Below the pieces are notes generated by a model that was not told where the DNA came from, did not search any database, and worked only from the letters and a program-made list of their open reading frames with translations. The translations under genes were made by a program, and so were the position numbers. Of a stretch of 64,000 nt of DNA, positions 36,601-46,168 are shown piece by piece (within the stretch, counting starts at the first letter, position 1; each line of letters starts with the position of its first letter). This DNA is from Bemisia tabaci. Taxonomy: Eukaryota > Arthropoda > Insecta > Hemiptera > Aleyrodidae. The stretch is taken from positions 19,109,372 to 19,173,371 of the forward strand of contig NC_092797.1 of assembly GCF_918797505.1 (NCBI RefSeq), written 5' to 3'.

Positions 36601-38516
36601 AGAAGAAACCAATTTGAGCAAATGCTCACAGTCAAAGACCTTTGATTATGTGACATTAAGTTGACCTATGATTGAACTGTTCCGAAAAGGGATGGAATTG
36701 TGCCTCACATACTCAGGTTCGCAAGCCACGCGTAACAAGAACGGTAGAAGAGATAGGAGGATTCCAAGATAAATCATGAAGGAAACATGTTCTTAATGTA
36801 AATAACATACACTTCAGAGAAGCATAATCACTCCAGAGCACATAGGTTGATGGCAAGATATAGAGCGAATAAATTTTGGTCTAAGTTCAGTGACAGTCGC
36901 ATGTGAAGGCCGAGGCTCATATTCCAGTAATTTTTAGACTTTAGTCACGAGCATGCATTCTGTGATGTAAATGCTGCTTCCTCTTTAGAGTTTGGCAAAA
37001 TTTCGGTGTAATTTCGTTAACGTAATTTACCTGAATTACATCTATCGCTTAGGTCAGGTACTGACATAAACATGACGACATAACCTCACTTAAAAAGTCA
37101 CATTTTCGTTCAATAAAATAAAGATACCACTTGAAAATTTTAAGAGAAACTAAGGTTATAGTATATCGGGCTCCAGTAGAACACGTGAGACGTAATTATA
37201 TGAGTATGTAAATATAGTAGTTAGCATCTACAAAGAATTAAACTCTTATCCAAATTAGGTAAATCTATTCACAACTAGTTAAAGAGGTTGGCAACGACCG
37301 ACCAGAAATACTTGAGATTTTTAAGAAACCAATGAAGTAGTGTATCGGGATAAAAGTGGGCGTAATAATATAAGTGTGTAATATTAGTTAGGATCCAAAA
37401 TGAATTGAACTTTTAAAGTACATCTGTTCATTATTCACAAATAAATACAGTAGATGGAGGTTGATAACGACGACAGGAATTTCGTTCCCGAAACTCGGAC
37501 GAACCTGAACAGAATGAACCAATGGCGTTGAACCATTATATTACTGGTTTTTTTCTAAATTCAAAAATTATAGCTAAAATTTTGAAGGATGTAAGCGGAT
37601 GCTGGATTATCCGTGAGATAAAGCGCTTTTTTATGAGGCAAAATGAAATCCTCACATCTTCACGGAGTGCCCTTTATATAGGCTCCATTACAATCCGCGG
37701 CCGGGTAAGCGAGAAATCTGTTGTTAAAGATGGTCATGACGGGCAGTTTAGTCGTATTTTCCGTAATTTCTCTTTAAGATCACTAGGAATGTTACAAAAC
37801 TGTAAAAACCCGTGGACACGGTAACATGACGATTCTTTAGGTACCCACTTTTATGGGTCTAAGGTTTACCGTTATCGCGGAGTTTGAGTGACTTTCTAAG
37901 TACCCTGGATTCTTGAAATTCAAATTTCCCGGCAAAGTAAAAAGTAAAATTTTCCTTGTTTTGGGTCATTAAGTGCTTATAACTTTTTGAAAACTCAATG
38001 GATCTTATTGAAACTCTTCCACTTTGTAGTCCTAATTGAGATGCGTCCGTAGATACCAAGATCGTAGGAATCCGTGCCGTCGTTTGGGCTGCAGTCGAAT
38101 GGCAATCGAATCAATTTTCAAGTTAAGGGAGTTGCCTGTGACTAAGAGTGTCGGCCACCCGTTTGTTATCGGGACTTTAGTAGGACGTCATTTTCCTCGA
38201 CCGGGGGTGGCTACCGCCACTCTTGATACTATCTTAAGCCGTCAAACTACGCAACAAACCGTAGATACATTTTCAATGTACTCGTATACTGACCTAAAAA
38301 TTATGACTCAAATCTGTGGACTCATGGTCTTTTTTTGTTCACAGGGACACGAGTATCAGCACAACTGCGGAAGTGACTTCCAGATACCACTTCGCAGCAC
38401 ACATGGGTCAGCTCATTGCAGGAGTCGACGGCACTGGATGCCACAACTTTTATCCCTCCTGCCCGTTCCCCGGGTTACAAGTGATGTCGATGATGAAGAA
38501 AGTGCAAATTAGATGA
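15546..38516 (+). CDS. Gene A: DM4/DM12-family secreted small protein, three exons
   Basis: Join of 15546-15600, 28850-28988 and 38345-38516 gives 121 residues with no internal stop. All junctions are canonical: donors GTGAGT (15601) and GTAAAT (28989), acceptors TTACAG (ending 28849) and TTCACAG (ending 38344). Phases match: phase 1 joins to Ser19, phase 2 to Arg65. Residues 1-18 are a hydrophobic signal peptide (MESVFRIVLVVVLFFVLT). Residues 36-42 read CLPKLIC followed by E, and residues 97-105 read CHNFYPSCP. This C-x5-C-E ... Y..A...G ... C-x6-C-P layout is what I know as the DM4/DM12 insect family (Pfam DM4_12). The family has no established biochemical role; its members are small secreted or membrane-associated proteins with two likely disulfides, often in gene clusters. 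The start was chosen because GCGCCATGG is a good initiation context and opens straight into the signal peptide. Introns are 13.2 kb and 9.4 kb and full of repeats. Gene B downstream shares the architecture. Family assignment is recognition from motifs, not a search. Confidence 0.82.
15952..16174. mobile_element. MITE with CACTGAAAAA ends
   Basis: Starts CACTGAAAAAAAAAAAATTATGG and ends TACTTTTTCTCAGTG. The inner sequence includes TGGTAGATTTTACCATACTC and several ATGGTA/TACCAT pairs that fold. It lies in intron 1 of gene A. Terminal bases resemble the element at 59187-59394, but interiors differ. Confidence 0.45.
16592..18462 (+). repeat. 935-bp direct tandem duplication (two copies)
   Basis: 16592-17526 and 17527-18462 are head-to-tail copies at a constant offset of 935. 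The predicted frames at 16930/17865, 16961/17896 and 17057/17992 have identical translations. I noticed one difference near the 3' end (AACGTC against AAAGTC). Each unit contains an imperfect inverted repeat around AAAGGGACCTTATCTTCC and its partner GGAAAATAAGGTCC, and a perfect small hairpin GTGCTTGCCAC...GTGGCAAGCAC. I recognise no coding function. It lies in intron 1 of gene A. Confidence 0.9.
18916..19143. mobile_element. MITE, CACTGG family, copy 1
   Basis: Ends read CGCTGGAAAAAAG and TTTTTTTCCAGTG. They are followed inward by CACATTGGATCTAGAGTCCA and its complement, and by TCAATCGGATTTTTGCTTGA on one side. The whole folds into a long hairpin of about 228 bp. The closely similar copy is at 56655-56894. 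Confidence 0.7.
19286..19409. mobile_element. Hairpin MITE, GGCAACA family, copy 1
   Basis: Nested inverted blocks: TTGGCAACACTG, then TTTAAATCC, then ATCGATTCT, against AAATCGATT, ATTTAAAT and CAGTGTTGCCAA. About 124 bp. Relatives are at 26693-26818 and 40831-40956. Confidence 0.6.
19904..20791 (-). mobile_element. ~890-bp non-autonomous element, copy 2 (inverted)
   Basis: Reverse-complement relative of 10152-11044. It shares GAACGTGCCGGAGGAGGAGG, the ACTAGCAAAAGTTC segment, three tandem units containing GAAGTATTCATG with TCTTGTAGGCGCTA, and the end TTAATCCGGCCCTG. The end at 19904 seems to lack the terminal CAGGGCC, so this copy may be truncated there. It lies in intron 1 of gene A. Confidence 0.62.
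20792..25324. other. Gene A intron 1, no recognised element
   Basis: AT-rich intronic sequence with scattered short frames and no cysteine-rich exon. I looked for additional C-x5-C exons in phase and found none. I see no repeats beyond simple A/T runs. Confidence 0.45.
25325..25540. mobile_element. MITE, ACGGAAAA family, copy 1
   Basis: Begins ACGGAAAAAAATATGATAGTT and ends ATTATCATACTTTTTTC. Inside are GGCTGATTTTGACGCCA and its inverted partner GTCAAAATCAGCC, with repeated GTAGTTG boxes. A related element is at 31146-31430. Confidence 0.55.
26693..26818. mobile_element. Hairpin MITE, GGCAACA family, copy 2
   Basis: Shares CATTTAAATATATTG, CATCGATTCTG, ATATCGATT and CAATGTTGCCAAC in the same nested order as the other two copies. 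The left terminal block is eroded. It lies in intron 1 of gene A. Confidence 0.5.
27103..27354. mobile_element. MITE, AACCAAGCCACA family, copy 1
   Basis: The left part reads GAAGCAAGCCACATCAGC then TTGCCAA. The right part reads AATAGCTGATGTGGATTGGT and ends TTAACACGGTCC. The middle has AGAGAACATTAGTGCAAAT and TCCGCACA motifs shared with 44591-44829. Confidence 0.6.
27401..27805. mobile_element. hAT-like MITE, copy 1, with 8-bp target duplication
   Basis: Terminal inverted repeats TAGTGTACCTATATTGAGAG and CTCTCAATATAGGTACTCTA. The element is flanked by perfect direct repeats ATATTCCC (27393-27400 and 27806-27813). An 8-bp duplication with ends of the type YARNG is the hallmark of hAT transposons. 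There is no transposase inside, so it is non-autonomous. It contains AAAATGGCGG and GCCATTTT boxes. Confidence 0.85.
28850..28988 (+). CDS. Gene A exon 2 (first cysteine pair)
   Basis: 139 bases, read as 2 + 45 codons + 2. It is bounded by TTGTTACAG and GTAAAT. It encodes a mostly polar segment with CLPKLICEL, the C-x5-C-E motif of DM4/DM12 proteins, followed by a Pro and an acidic or basic helix. It is too short, and has no ATG, so an ATG-based ORF search misses it. I found it because it alone joins exons 1 and 3 in phase. Confidence 0.8.
28989..30804. other. Gene A intron 2, first part, nothing recognised
   Basis: AT-rich, starting with the donor GTAAAT. No element or frame of note; a single GTTGCCAAA-type half-repeat end occurs near 30440. 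Confidence 0.4.
30805..31005. repeat. Foldback element (MITE-like)
   Basis: CGACGTTTCAAAATTTCC at the left pairs with GGAAATTTTGAAACGTCG at the right. AAAAATTTCACTGAATG pairs with ATTCAGTGAAATTTTT nearer the centre. It lies in intron 2 of gene A. A half-site, TTTGAAACGTCGTTTTAAAA, lies nearby at about 30621-30640. Confidence 0.6.
31146..31430. mobile_element. MITE, ACGGAAAA family, copy 2
   Basis: Shares TTGATTTTGGCGCCAGCC, AGTAGTTGCACTAG, GGCGCCAAAATTAGC and a terminal ATGATTATTTTCCGTAT with the copy at 25325. The left end is less clear (ACTGAAAAAAAAAAGG). It lies in intron 2 of gene A. Confidence 0.5.
32824..33070. mobile_element. MITE, AACCAAGCCACA family, copy 2
   Basis: Ends GGACGGAGTTAAACAGAAAG and GAACCAAGCCACA at the left, inverted as TGTGGGTTGGTTCC and TTTCTGCTTAACTCAGTCC at the right. 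The terminal inverted repeat is about 33 bp. It lies in intron 2 of gene A. Confidence 0.62.
33395..34670. mobile_element. Foldback element: two 422-bp identical-looking inverted arms
   Basis: Arms 33395-33816 and 34249-34670 mirror each other with no net length change. A 60-codon frame is translated identically from 33468-33650 (minus) and 34415-34597 (plus), and coordinates sum to 68065 throughout. The loop is 432 bp (33817-34248). The arms contain CCATGGACAGAGGTCC and GAGCCGCAGCCGGTCGCG. No transposase is seen. It sits in intron 2 of gene A, so its transcript could form a long hairpin. Confidence 0.88.
34741..35222 (+). repeat. Tandem repeat, unit about 204 bp, 2.4 copies
   Basis: Units begin GTCGAAAAAACACAAGCAGT at 34741 and 34946, and GTCGAAAAAACACAAGTAG at 35149; the last is partial. 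Each unit has a TTTCTCCATAAGCCACCATG-like segment, GGTTCACAC and ATTAATGGATT boxes. It begins about 70 bp after the 33395-34670 foldback. Role unknown. Confidence 0.8.
35360..35744. mobile_element. hAT-like MITE, copy 2, with 8-bp target duplication
   Basis: Terminal inverted repeats of about 32 bp start TAGAGTACCTGTATAGCGAG and end CTATACAGGTACTCTA. They are flanked by perfect direct repeats GAAGAATG (35352-35359 and 35745-35752). It is related to 27401-27805 by ends and by the GGGCTTAGGGCCCAAAA segment. The minus-strand frames inside (35224-35454, 35461-35721) are not convincing proteins. It lies in intron 2 of gene A. Confidence 0.87.
35753..38344. other. Gene A intron 2, last part
   Basis: AT-rich until about 37500, then more balanced composition up to the exon 3 acceptor. 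The 158-codon frame at 38036-38512 runs through the acceptor in the wrong register for gene A and is rejected. Confidence 0.45.
38345..38516 (+). CDS. Gene A exon 3 (second cysteine pair, stop)
   Basis: Acceptor TTTTTTTGTTCACAG has a good pyrimidine tract. The open frame runs 56 codons to TGA at 38514-38516. It encodes YHFAAHMGQLIAG and CHNFYPSCPF, the C-terminal half of the DM4/DM12 pattern. A 16-bp minisatellite begins about 80 bases downstream. Confidence 0.82.
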
Positions 38517-38589
38517 TTCCTCCACCCTCTTTGGAACTGTATATTCCATCGTTAGAAGACAAATCTAGTCTACCATGGAAGCGTCGTCG

Positions 38590-38800
38590 CTGGGAACCTT
38601 GAAACCCTGAAACCTGGAAACCCTGGAACCTGGGAATCCTGGAACCTGGGAACCCTGGAACCTAGGAATACCCCTGGAACCCCAGGAATCCTGGAACCTA
38701 GGAGCCCTGGAACCTAGGAGCCCTGGAGCCTAGGAGCCCTGGAACCTAGGAGCCCTGGAACCTGGGAACCCTAGAACTTGGGAACCCTGGGAATCATGTT
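38590..38800 (+). repeat. Minisatellite, 16-bp unit, downstream of gene A
   Basis: About a dozen degenerate units of CCCTGGAACCTAGGAG or its variants with CCTGGGAA. The half-unit CCTGGAAC / CCTAGGAG is itself close to an 8-bp repeat. It begins about 80 bases after the gene A stop, so it may lie in the 3' UTR. Confidence 0.85.
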
Positions 38801-41800
38801 CATGTTCAGTATGAGCGAAAAGGATAAGATTGAGCCTCGATTGCTCTTACTTTGAAAGGAGTGTGCTGAAATAGAGTGTAGAGTGTTCTTGGGAATACTA
38901 GCTCCAATAATTTGAAGTCCTATTTTATTCCACATGGATCTTATCAGGGACTTGTAACAAATTTTTGTTGTCTTCGTAGGAGGAGCGATGCAATTCGTCA
39001 CGGATTCTGGCGTGGTCAAACTAGCGTGTGATATCACATTAATTATGTAAAAATTCTGGGAGGGTTTGGAAATCTTAGCCACAAAAAGGACGATAGCCCC
39101 TGCGCATGACCTTGAAAACTCATTCTCAACCAAAAATATTGAAAAATTCAGTAAAATGAGGGCAGGGTTTTTTTTCCATCAAAAAGAATCCTACTCTCAT
39201 TTCTCTGAATTTTGCAAATTGTTTGGTTTAGATATCTATGCTTTAGGCTAAATGCGCAGTATGTCTATCGTCCTTTTTTGGCAAAAATTTCAACATCTAC
39301 CAAGATTTTTACATTGGTTGATGCGATATTTCGCATGCCAGTTTGACCACGCCAGATTCCGGAACGGATCACCTTGAGACTAAATAATTGTCCAAGAAAT
39401 ATTTCATTGGCTAAACCATATATTCAGACAGTAATATTCATTCATCAGCTCTTTTCTTCATTTTAAAGGAACGATAGTTGAGTATGTTTCTCCGATTCGA
39501 GACAAATACGTTGACATTATGGCATAGTCATCAATGCTTGTTACTGTAAAACAAATACTGATTGCAAAGGAAATTAATTCATTTAGAGCTCTTATTTGTT
39601 AGTATACATCACAAAAATTTAGTAGCTTTTCATGGACAATTTTTGTTTGTGATACGTATCACTGTTTCAAGAGCACAAACACCGACGTTTATGACGTAAT
39701 TTTGTACTTAACATAGCTCAGTAATTCACTCAGTTTCTCTTCTTAGTGAAACTGAAAGCACCGCGTTTTTTGGTGTAAAGAAGCATGATAGGGACATCTC
39801 CACTTTTCTTGGAGGCCTTAGAACCCATAAAGTTCAGGTATAGGACACAATTGAACTTAAAAATATTGCCTTACCAGTTAGTAGTGCAATGTTTAACATA
39901 TTTTTTTATTTTTATTTTTTACTATTATTATTTGTTTAAACTCTTAATCTCTTTCCTAAGAGAGTCTATGTAGATTAATTTATTTTAAGCTTTGTAGTGT
40001 GAATGCCGATTTTGTAACATTGATCAATTCATTGATCCTTATTGGTTCCTTAGTTCGGTAAATATGTGACTAAGTTGTTCTTGCCAATCTCGTTTTAGAG
40101 ATTTTTCTCTCAGTTGAATTTGACTGTAAAATTCTTGTACATAATATTGAGACTGATCGATCTTAAATCATCAAAGTTGTATTAATGCTTTCAGCTGATC
40201 ATTGATGTATGACCGAAAGTTAATATTAAGTATGTATATATGTTTTTTTTCAAAAATGCGCAATGCAAATCCTAATATTCACTTAGGATCAGTGTATCTG
40301 TGAACGAAAGGAAAAATAAGCAAACATGATTTGGCGATGAAATTACGAAAACACACATTTTGCTTGTAATGTTTCACAGTGCCAGCGTCTACTCTGTTAG
40401 GTTCTAAGCAATGCCATTGGAAATGTTTACCCCCCAAAAGTAAAATTTAATCAAATAATAAAAAAATAATTTAAAAAGATAAAATAAAAAAACACAGTAA
40501 AACATTTTGTTCAACGACGTTGATTAGTCAAGCTACATTTTGAGATGAGGGACCTCTATTTTTAACGCATCCATTAAAGCACTTATCTGCGTGAGGAAAA
40601 TATTGGCACATACATTCTTATTGCAAAATTCTAGAAATATTAGCTGCACAATGCAACATGAGAAGTAAAATGAAACATGATACCTGCAACGATTCACACC
40701 GAGGTATATGGTTTCGTAGTTTCAACTTTAAAATTAGATTATTTGAAGGGTGGGAGGAAATAAAATTTATTAACCTTAAAATGGAATTTGTTCTCTCGAA
40801 GTTTTTAGTATGTGTCCGCGGGCGAGTCCACATTGGCAACATTGGCTTTCTTCCATTTAAACCTGAGTGAAATATCGATTCTTGTAGGAGCTCTAGCCCT
40901 TCAGAGAATCGATACATTTTCATATGTTTAAATGGGAAATAAACAATGTTCCCAACTTCCTGGATCCGGCAATGGTATCTGTGCACTTCTAATTTTCCAC
41001 TTTGGGGTTCACTCTCGTCGAAAATCTGGATTGACAGGCTCCATATAGAGGGTTAAAGCTCACGTGTGTGTATGAAATATTCTTCTTCTTTGCCCGAATC
41101 TTGTTGGCCAGTTTACGTAGGGCTGAAAGTTGCGGCAGTAATGTCGACTATGTAATTCGATCGCTTACCAGTGGTTGGAACCGTCGAGGAACTGAGAATG
41201 GCTTGAGCCAGTGAGCCTGTCGTAAAAGAAGCTGAGCTAGCGTACAGCTTGAGGTTAAAATATAATTTTCACGATTTACAGTCGAAATTAGAGGTTATAT
41301 AGATGGCTGTAGGTTCCACATCTGGAATATAAGCCAGTAAATCAACAGAAGAAGAAGAATTTAGAGGTTAGGTTTCGCAACTTGTGATTGGCTGCGTAAA
41401 CCATCAAGAGTTTGGCCCAGATTTTATAATCTATTTTTTTTTTCATTTTTTATAAATAATTTTCTGATAGATTAATATTATCTACGAGCTTTATTACTTG
41501 CTTTGGAACTGATTTTCCAATGTCAAAGAGTGCATAGCTACCTTCGTTAAATTTTGTTGCGTTAAAAATGATTCATGTGTAACTCACCTCTAGCACTGGC
41601 CAACATTTAATTTTAAGGCTTCATTTGTTTTCTTTTTTTCTAAAATAAAAACCTCAATGATATTGTACTAATAATTGTATCATGCTCGCTGCTTGAATAC
41701 ATATTGGTATTCGGTGTATGAGATGAATACTAAAAACTTTGAAAAACAATTCAGAAATAATTATGGTCTATCAGCTCATGTCTCTTGAAAAAATGTTACC

Positions 41801-43863
41801 GCATGTAGCAAATAGATTTGTCTCACTAATTTTAGTAGCACATGCAATTAATTAGAGGATTAAATTTTTCGAAAAAGTGTGTAACCGCGGGTTTGAGAGG
41901 AAATATTGATGTAGCTACTCTCGTCTATTTATTTTGCTTTCGCGTTATTTTGCTTCATTATAAGTCTATAGATGTCAAATTGGATTTCAATAATATCTCA
42001 TTAGAAAAAAATGTTCAAAAATGTGTTCAGTGTTGACGAAAACTGCTTTAAAGCCTTTAAGTTCTCTGAAGTTACCGAAATAGCGTTTTGTTGGTCAATG
42101 GCACAATTAAACGCATGCAAATTACAGAAAAGTTTACAAATTCATGGGTGTACCCTAAATAAGTTCCATAAGTACCATAATATGCAAATGATGAGTTGCG
42201 AGATCAAAACAGATGCCTTATTCATTGATTTTTACTTCTCGAACTTTTTTCTTCCTGTTACCACTTCTCTATTGCAGAGCTAGATATATTGACTGTGGAA
42301 ACTGATTAGTGTAAAGTATAATTGTTAAGTTTAAGTTACGTTCAAGTCTTAGGTTAACGTGTACATTTTTGTAAATGAGTCAACCGGTTACTTTTATATT
42401 GACTTAGTATCTTAGGTACTGTGTTTAATTTATTGTCTAAATTGTTACCATTATTTGTGAATAAAAGTTTCAAGCTTTGATATCAAGGAACTATCAAAAA
42501 AGTGCATCCTTTCAAATTTTTTCACTGAAGTACGAGGAGGGGACAAAACTATCATGATTTGAAACCGATACGAACTAAAAAATGCAATTATTATAAATTC
42601 AAAAAAGCACCCCCGAGCAAGTCTATAGTATTATAAAATGTATCATTTGTGGTGAGGCTGACACGATTAAAATAAAAAATCCCTAATGTGAAAGGTATTT
42701 TAGCGTAAGATAGTTTCCGACCGCATGCCGGTATCACAATTACTTGTGAAAGTAGTTCCCTACTTCCAAGTTTGTTTGCGTTTATGATGGCTCCTTTTAT
42801 GATCATCTCTAAAAATAAAAAAGGAATCATTGGACGATTCTCATTTCATCTTACAGTTTTGCCTTTTTTCCTCTGTATCCAATAAAAAACGCATGTATTC
42901 ATACTTTCACAGTCTACGACTTCAAATCATAGTCTTTACGAGATTCATGAGCTCTTCACTTGCTCCACAGGGGTGCTTTGATATCTGCAGAATGCGCAAA
43001 ATCAGCACAATTTAGACTTATTTTACACAGCGTTACATGAACTCATTACATTCGACATTGTGTAATGCCTTCAACTCATAATTTTATCCGTAAGGAATTG
43101 TAGCATGATAAGGGTAAAGTAAATTGGAAATCTTTCGCACCTCTAAAATATTTTTAGTCATGAAGAGTGGTAACCCTTCATTGCTCCTATTTTAGATATA
43201 CACATTCACAGTTGACAATGATGGTGGGATGAGCCTTATATTGCATCACAAGTTCGAATGAAATCGTACATAATATCCTAAGCTGTTTCAGGGATTTTTT
43301 TTTCTCTGCTCTAAGAAAACTCCAACGTTTCTATTTTAAGAAAAGATACAACCAACCAAGTTGTAGCGCTCATCTTGGAATATTTCCCTTTAACATTTCT
43401 TTTGGTGGTGTTTATTTATTTAAAAAAAAATTTAAGGAGCAAGCTGTGATCAATGCTCATGGTTTGAAACCAACAACGGATGACAATGGATCGTATTCGA
43501 TACATCCAGCGGGTGAGATTGTATCGATGAGTAAACATAGCCTCAAAAGTCAATTGAGTAATCTGAGGGAACGGGTTTCTTGTGATTGAGTTTTTATTCT
43601 TATGAGTATTTCATCGCAATGAAAAGTAAACTTTTCAGAATTTTTCTCATATTCAGTTTTTTCTACTTAAATCGTAAAATTTTTGTTCGAGGGTATGTTC
43701 CATTATTTTGAACCAAACGATACATCGAACCACTATCGAATACGATCTACACCTCTCACACGGGGCTCAATATCGCGCTTATCAGGGAAAACTCCAGGGA
43801 GTTAATTTTTTAACCACTCTTAAATAATTGAGCAAATGAAAGAACGAATAACCGTAGGAGGCC
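38801..43863. other. Intergenic region between genes A and B, first part
   Basis: AT-rich with scattered short frames. Apart from the hairpin MITE at 40831 I recognise nothing. No clear polyadenylation signal for gene A could be fixed. Confidence 0.4.
40831..40956. mobile_element. Hairpin MITE, GGCAACA family, copy 3
   Basis: Shares TTGGCAACATTG, CCATTTAAA and ATCGATTCT against GAATCGAT, TTTAAATGG and CAATGTTCCCAA. The overlapping open frames on both strands (40618-40986) are products of this hairpin and are not called as genes. Confidence 0.58.
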
Positions 43864-44150
43864 TAGCACTGCGCGTCTCTCATTCTGTCGAGTGCGTCTT
43901 CAATGAACGTGATGGCAATATGAGCGGCTTAAGAGCACGAATAGTTGCTCGCAGTAGCTTTGTCATTATTGCTCCATCCTGACAAGAAACACCCGTTGAT
44001 TCTTCCTCTTAGTGCGTGTCTCTCATTCTGTTGAGCCTTCAATAATCGCGATGGCAATATAAGTGGCTTGGGACCATGAATAGTTAAGCTTAGTAGTATA
44101 GTCACCATTGCACTATCCAGGCAAAGAACACACGTTGATAAACATGATGT
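43864..44150 (+). repeat. Diverged tandem duplication, about 140 bp each
   Basis: Two successive stretches share GCGTGTCTCTCATTCTGT, ATGGCAATAT.AG, GGCTT, GAATAGTT and CACGTTGAT in the same order. They differ at many positions, so the duplication is old. No coding signal. Confidence 0.6.
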
Positions 44151-44590
44151 TACCGAGGAAGTTTCTTGCACTAAAACTAATGTTTGATTGGCTGATTCCG
44201 AAGGAGGCGCTTCTTCCGCCTATCCGGAAAAAGTTTATTATTCAAATTCATTTGCTGCAATTTGACTAAAGCATAGTCATCTGTTTTGTCCTCCGAAAAA
44301 ATCAAAACCGAGCAAGCAGAGCCTTAAAGTAATGAACAAAGACAGTAAAATCTCTCACGATTAAATGTTTTTAGCGCATTAAATTTTCGAACATTTTTAT
44401 GACCAAAGAAGGTGTCTTAACGAGCACCTACCCCTTATTGAAGATTGGAGCTGCCTCTTGCCTCCTCCGAAAATAAATGCATTACTGCAATAATTCAACT
44501 ATGAGTGTAATAGTAGATAGATTGCCTTAAAGCTGCCGGTTTTATTTTTTTTTTAAAAAAAAGCTGAGGCACAATTTTCTGCCTGAAAAT

Positions 44591-44829
44591 GGAGGAGAGA
44601 GGAACTAAGCCACATAAGCTTTTGCCAAACTTGTGTAGGCAATTTAATTGATTACATGAAAACGGTTGTGCGGATTCCTTTGAAATTTTTCTGGAATTTT
44701 CTTTATGCAGATAATTTACTGAAATTTGTACAAAATCCGCACAAACGTTCTCTCGTTAAAAAATTAACTACCCTGTTACATTTGGCCAATACTGATGTGG
44801 CTTGGTTCCTTTTGTGCTAAACGCCGTCC
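44591..44829. mobile_element. MITE, AACCAAGCCACA family, copy 3
   Basis: Left GAGGAACTAAGCCACATAAGC, right TGATGTGGCTTGGTTCC and CTAAACGCCGTCC. It shares the GTGCGGATT ... AATCCGCACAAACG inner inverted pair with copy 1. Confidence 0.6.
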
Positions 44830-45385
44830 AAATGTAACCTAGCCATTAACATTCCTGCATAGTAGAATCGTAAATACCTTTATGAGTACCCTACCCCTTC
44901 TTAGCACAAGAATGACGTTTCCAGGCGGTGCAAAAACTGGAATCATAGTAAGATTTCACACGAAGTGACAGGTTGAATGAGACGACGAAATGTTCACAGA
45001 AGTAAGTACACGGCAGCGCGGAATGCAACGAAAGTGAAAGGAATGAAGAGCGATGCAAAGCTCGTTTATGCGGACCAACACTTCCATAAGCTCCCGCGAC
45101 TCCGCTCCAGCGTTGTCGCTCTTCCGTTTCCGGCCGTCGTGACTTGGCCGGCGTTCAGCTAGGGCACGTGACGTCATCGTAGGTACTATCTTGAAGCGGG
45201 TATCAATTATATGAAATTGTAGAGAAACAATCTTAATTCTCTGCAGTGATTCTCTTGCAACTGAAACCTCTGCTAAGGAACGTTGGGATGTCATTTTCAG
45301 CTAGATCTTCGGGGTTCTGGATGGGAGGTGGGGGCTAGGATTGGACTGAATTTGCTGGGGAAGGGGGGCCAAAAATTAAAAAAAT

Positions 45386-45642
45386 GAGGCGTCTAGTTCC
45401 CAAAGCGGCAATCTCCATTGCCCTGTCTAAAAATTATGCGATCATTATAATTTTAAAAATGGAAGAACGGAAAAACCTGCATGTTTATGTTTTCTCATGA
45501 ATTTTCTGTTATTAAGCGAGAAAGTTTGGAAAATTTCAATGACAGCTGGACGTTTTGATCGTTCCTCAGAAAAAATTAATAAGATTTCACAATTTCTAGA
45601 CAGAGCAATCGAAGTTGCCTCTTTTGGCACTAGACGCCTTAA
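45386..45642. mobile_element. MITE with AGGCGTCTAGT ends
   Basis: Left end AGGCGTCTAGTTCCCAAAG then GGCAATCTCCATTGCCCTGTC. The right end is inverted: TGGCACTAGACGCCT preceded by CTAGACAGAGCAATCG. The terminal inverted repeat is about 50 bp with mismatches. The minus-strand frame inside is not called. Confidence 0.65.
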
Positions 45643-45961
45643 ATGTAACAAAGGAATGCCAATTTATTGATTTAATAATTTTATTTTTCCAAAGCAAAAA
45701 AATACCATTAAAATTCAACATTTATTGAAAAAGTTCCCTAGGTCAAAGTTGTTATAAGTTTAATCTTGAAGAAATCTTCGATACTTTTAAAATGCTTTCG
45801 ATGTACAAACCAATGACCGTCCTTCACATCAATATTTGAGACCCTGATTGTAGTGATCGTATCCCCCTCGGAGTCATCCATCAGCATTACCGTAACTTAC
45901 TCTCAGGGCAGTCTACTATATTTTTTCAATCCTTGGGCTTCCTATCTTCAAATATGAATCT

Positions 45962-46165
45962 TTAAAACGGCGAATTGTTCTTCCTAATCCGCTTACTTTC
46001 AACAATAGTAGTTGTAACGGATGAAATTTGGCGAAGAGGTGCTGAGGTTTTGATGACGGAAGCGACGAAGATTGCGATCCGCTGTCCGTTGTCACCATCG
46101 TAGGTTCCCACCTGAACTTCCGCCAAATGCAAATGATTGTTCTCAGCGACCGCGCTCCTTGAATT
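45962..46165 (-). other. Uncertain open frame with coding-like codon use
   Basis: A 67-codon open frame on the minus strand runs from an upstream stop at 46166-46168 to TAA at 45962-45964. It contains AEVQVGTYDGDNGQRIAIF, and many codons in its first half end in G or C, unlike the surrounding DNA. It lacks an ATG at its start, so it could only be a terminal exon; a weak acceptor-like TTCAAG lies at its 5' edge. I do not recognise the protein. An overlapping ATG frame in another register is longer but looks less coding-like. It may be chance. Confidence 0.2.
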
Positions 46166-46168
46166 TTA

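Noticed and set aside
38036..38512. 158-codon + frame covering gene A exon 3
   Set aside because: It crosses the exon 3 acceptor in a different register. The exon 3 frame has the family motif and joins in phase with exon 2.
43390..43588. Open + frame containing VINAHGLKPTTDDNGSYSIHP
   Set aside because: No ATG at a useful place, an A-run inside, no acceptor, and nearby inverted GATACATC words suggest a repeat.
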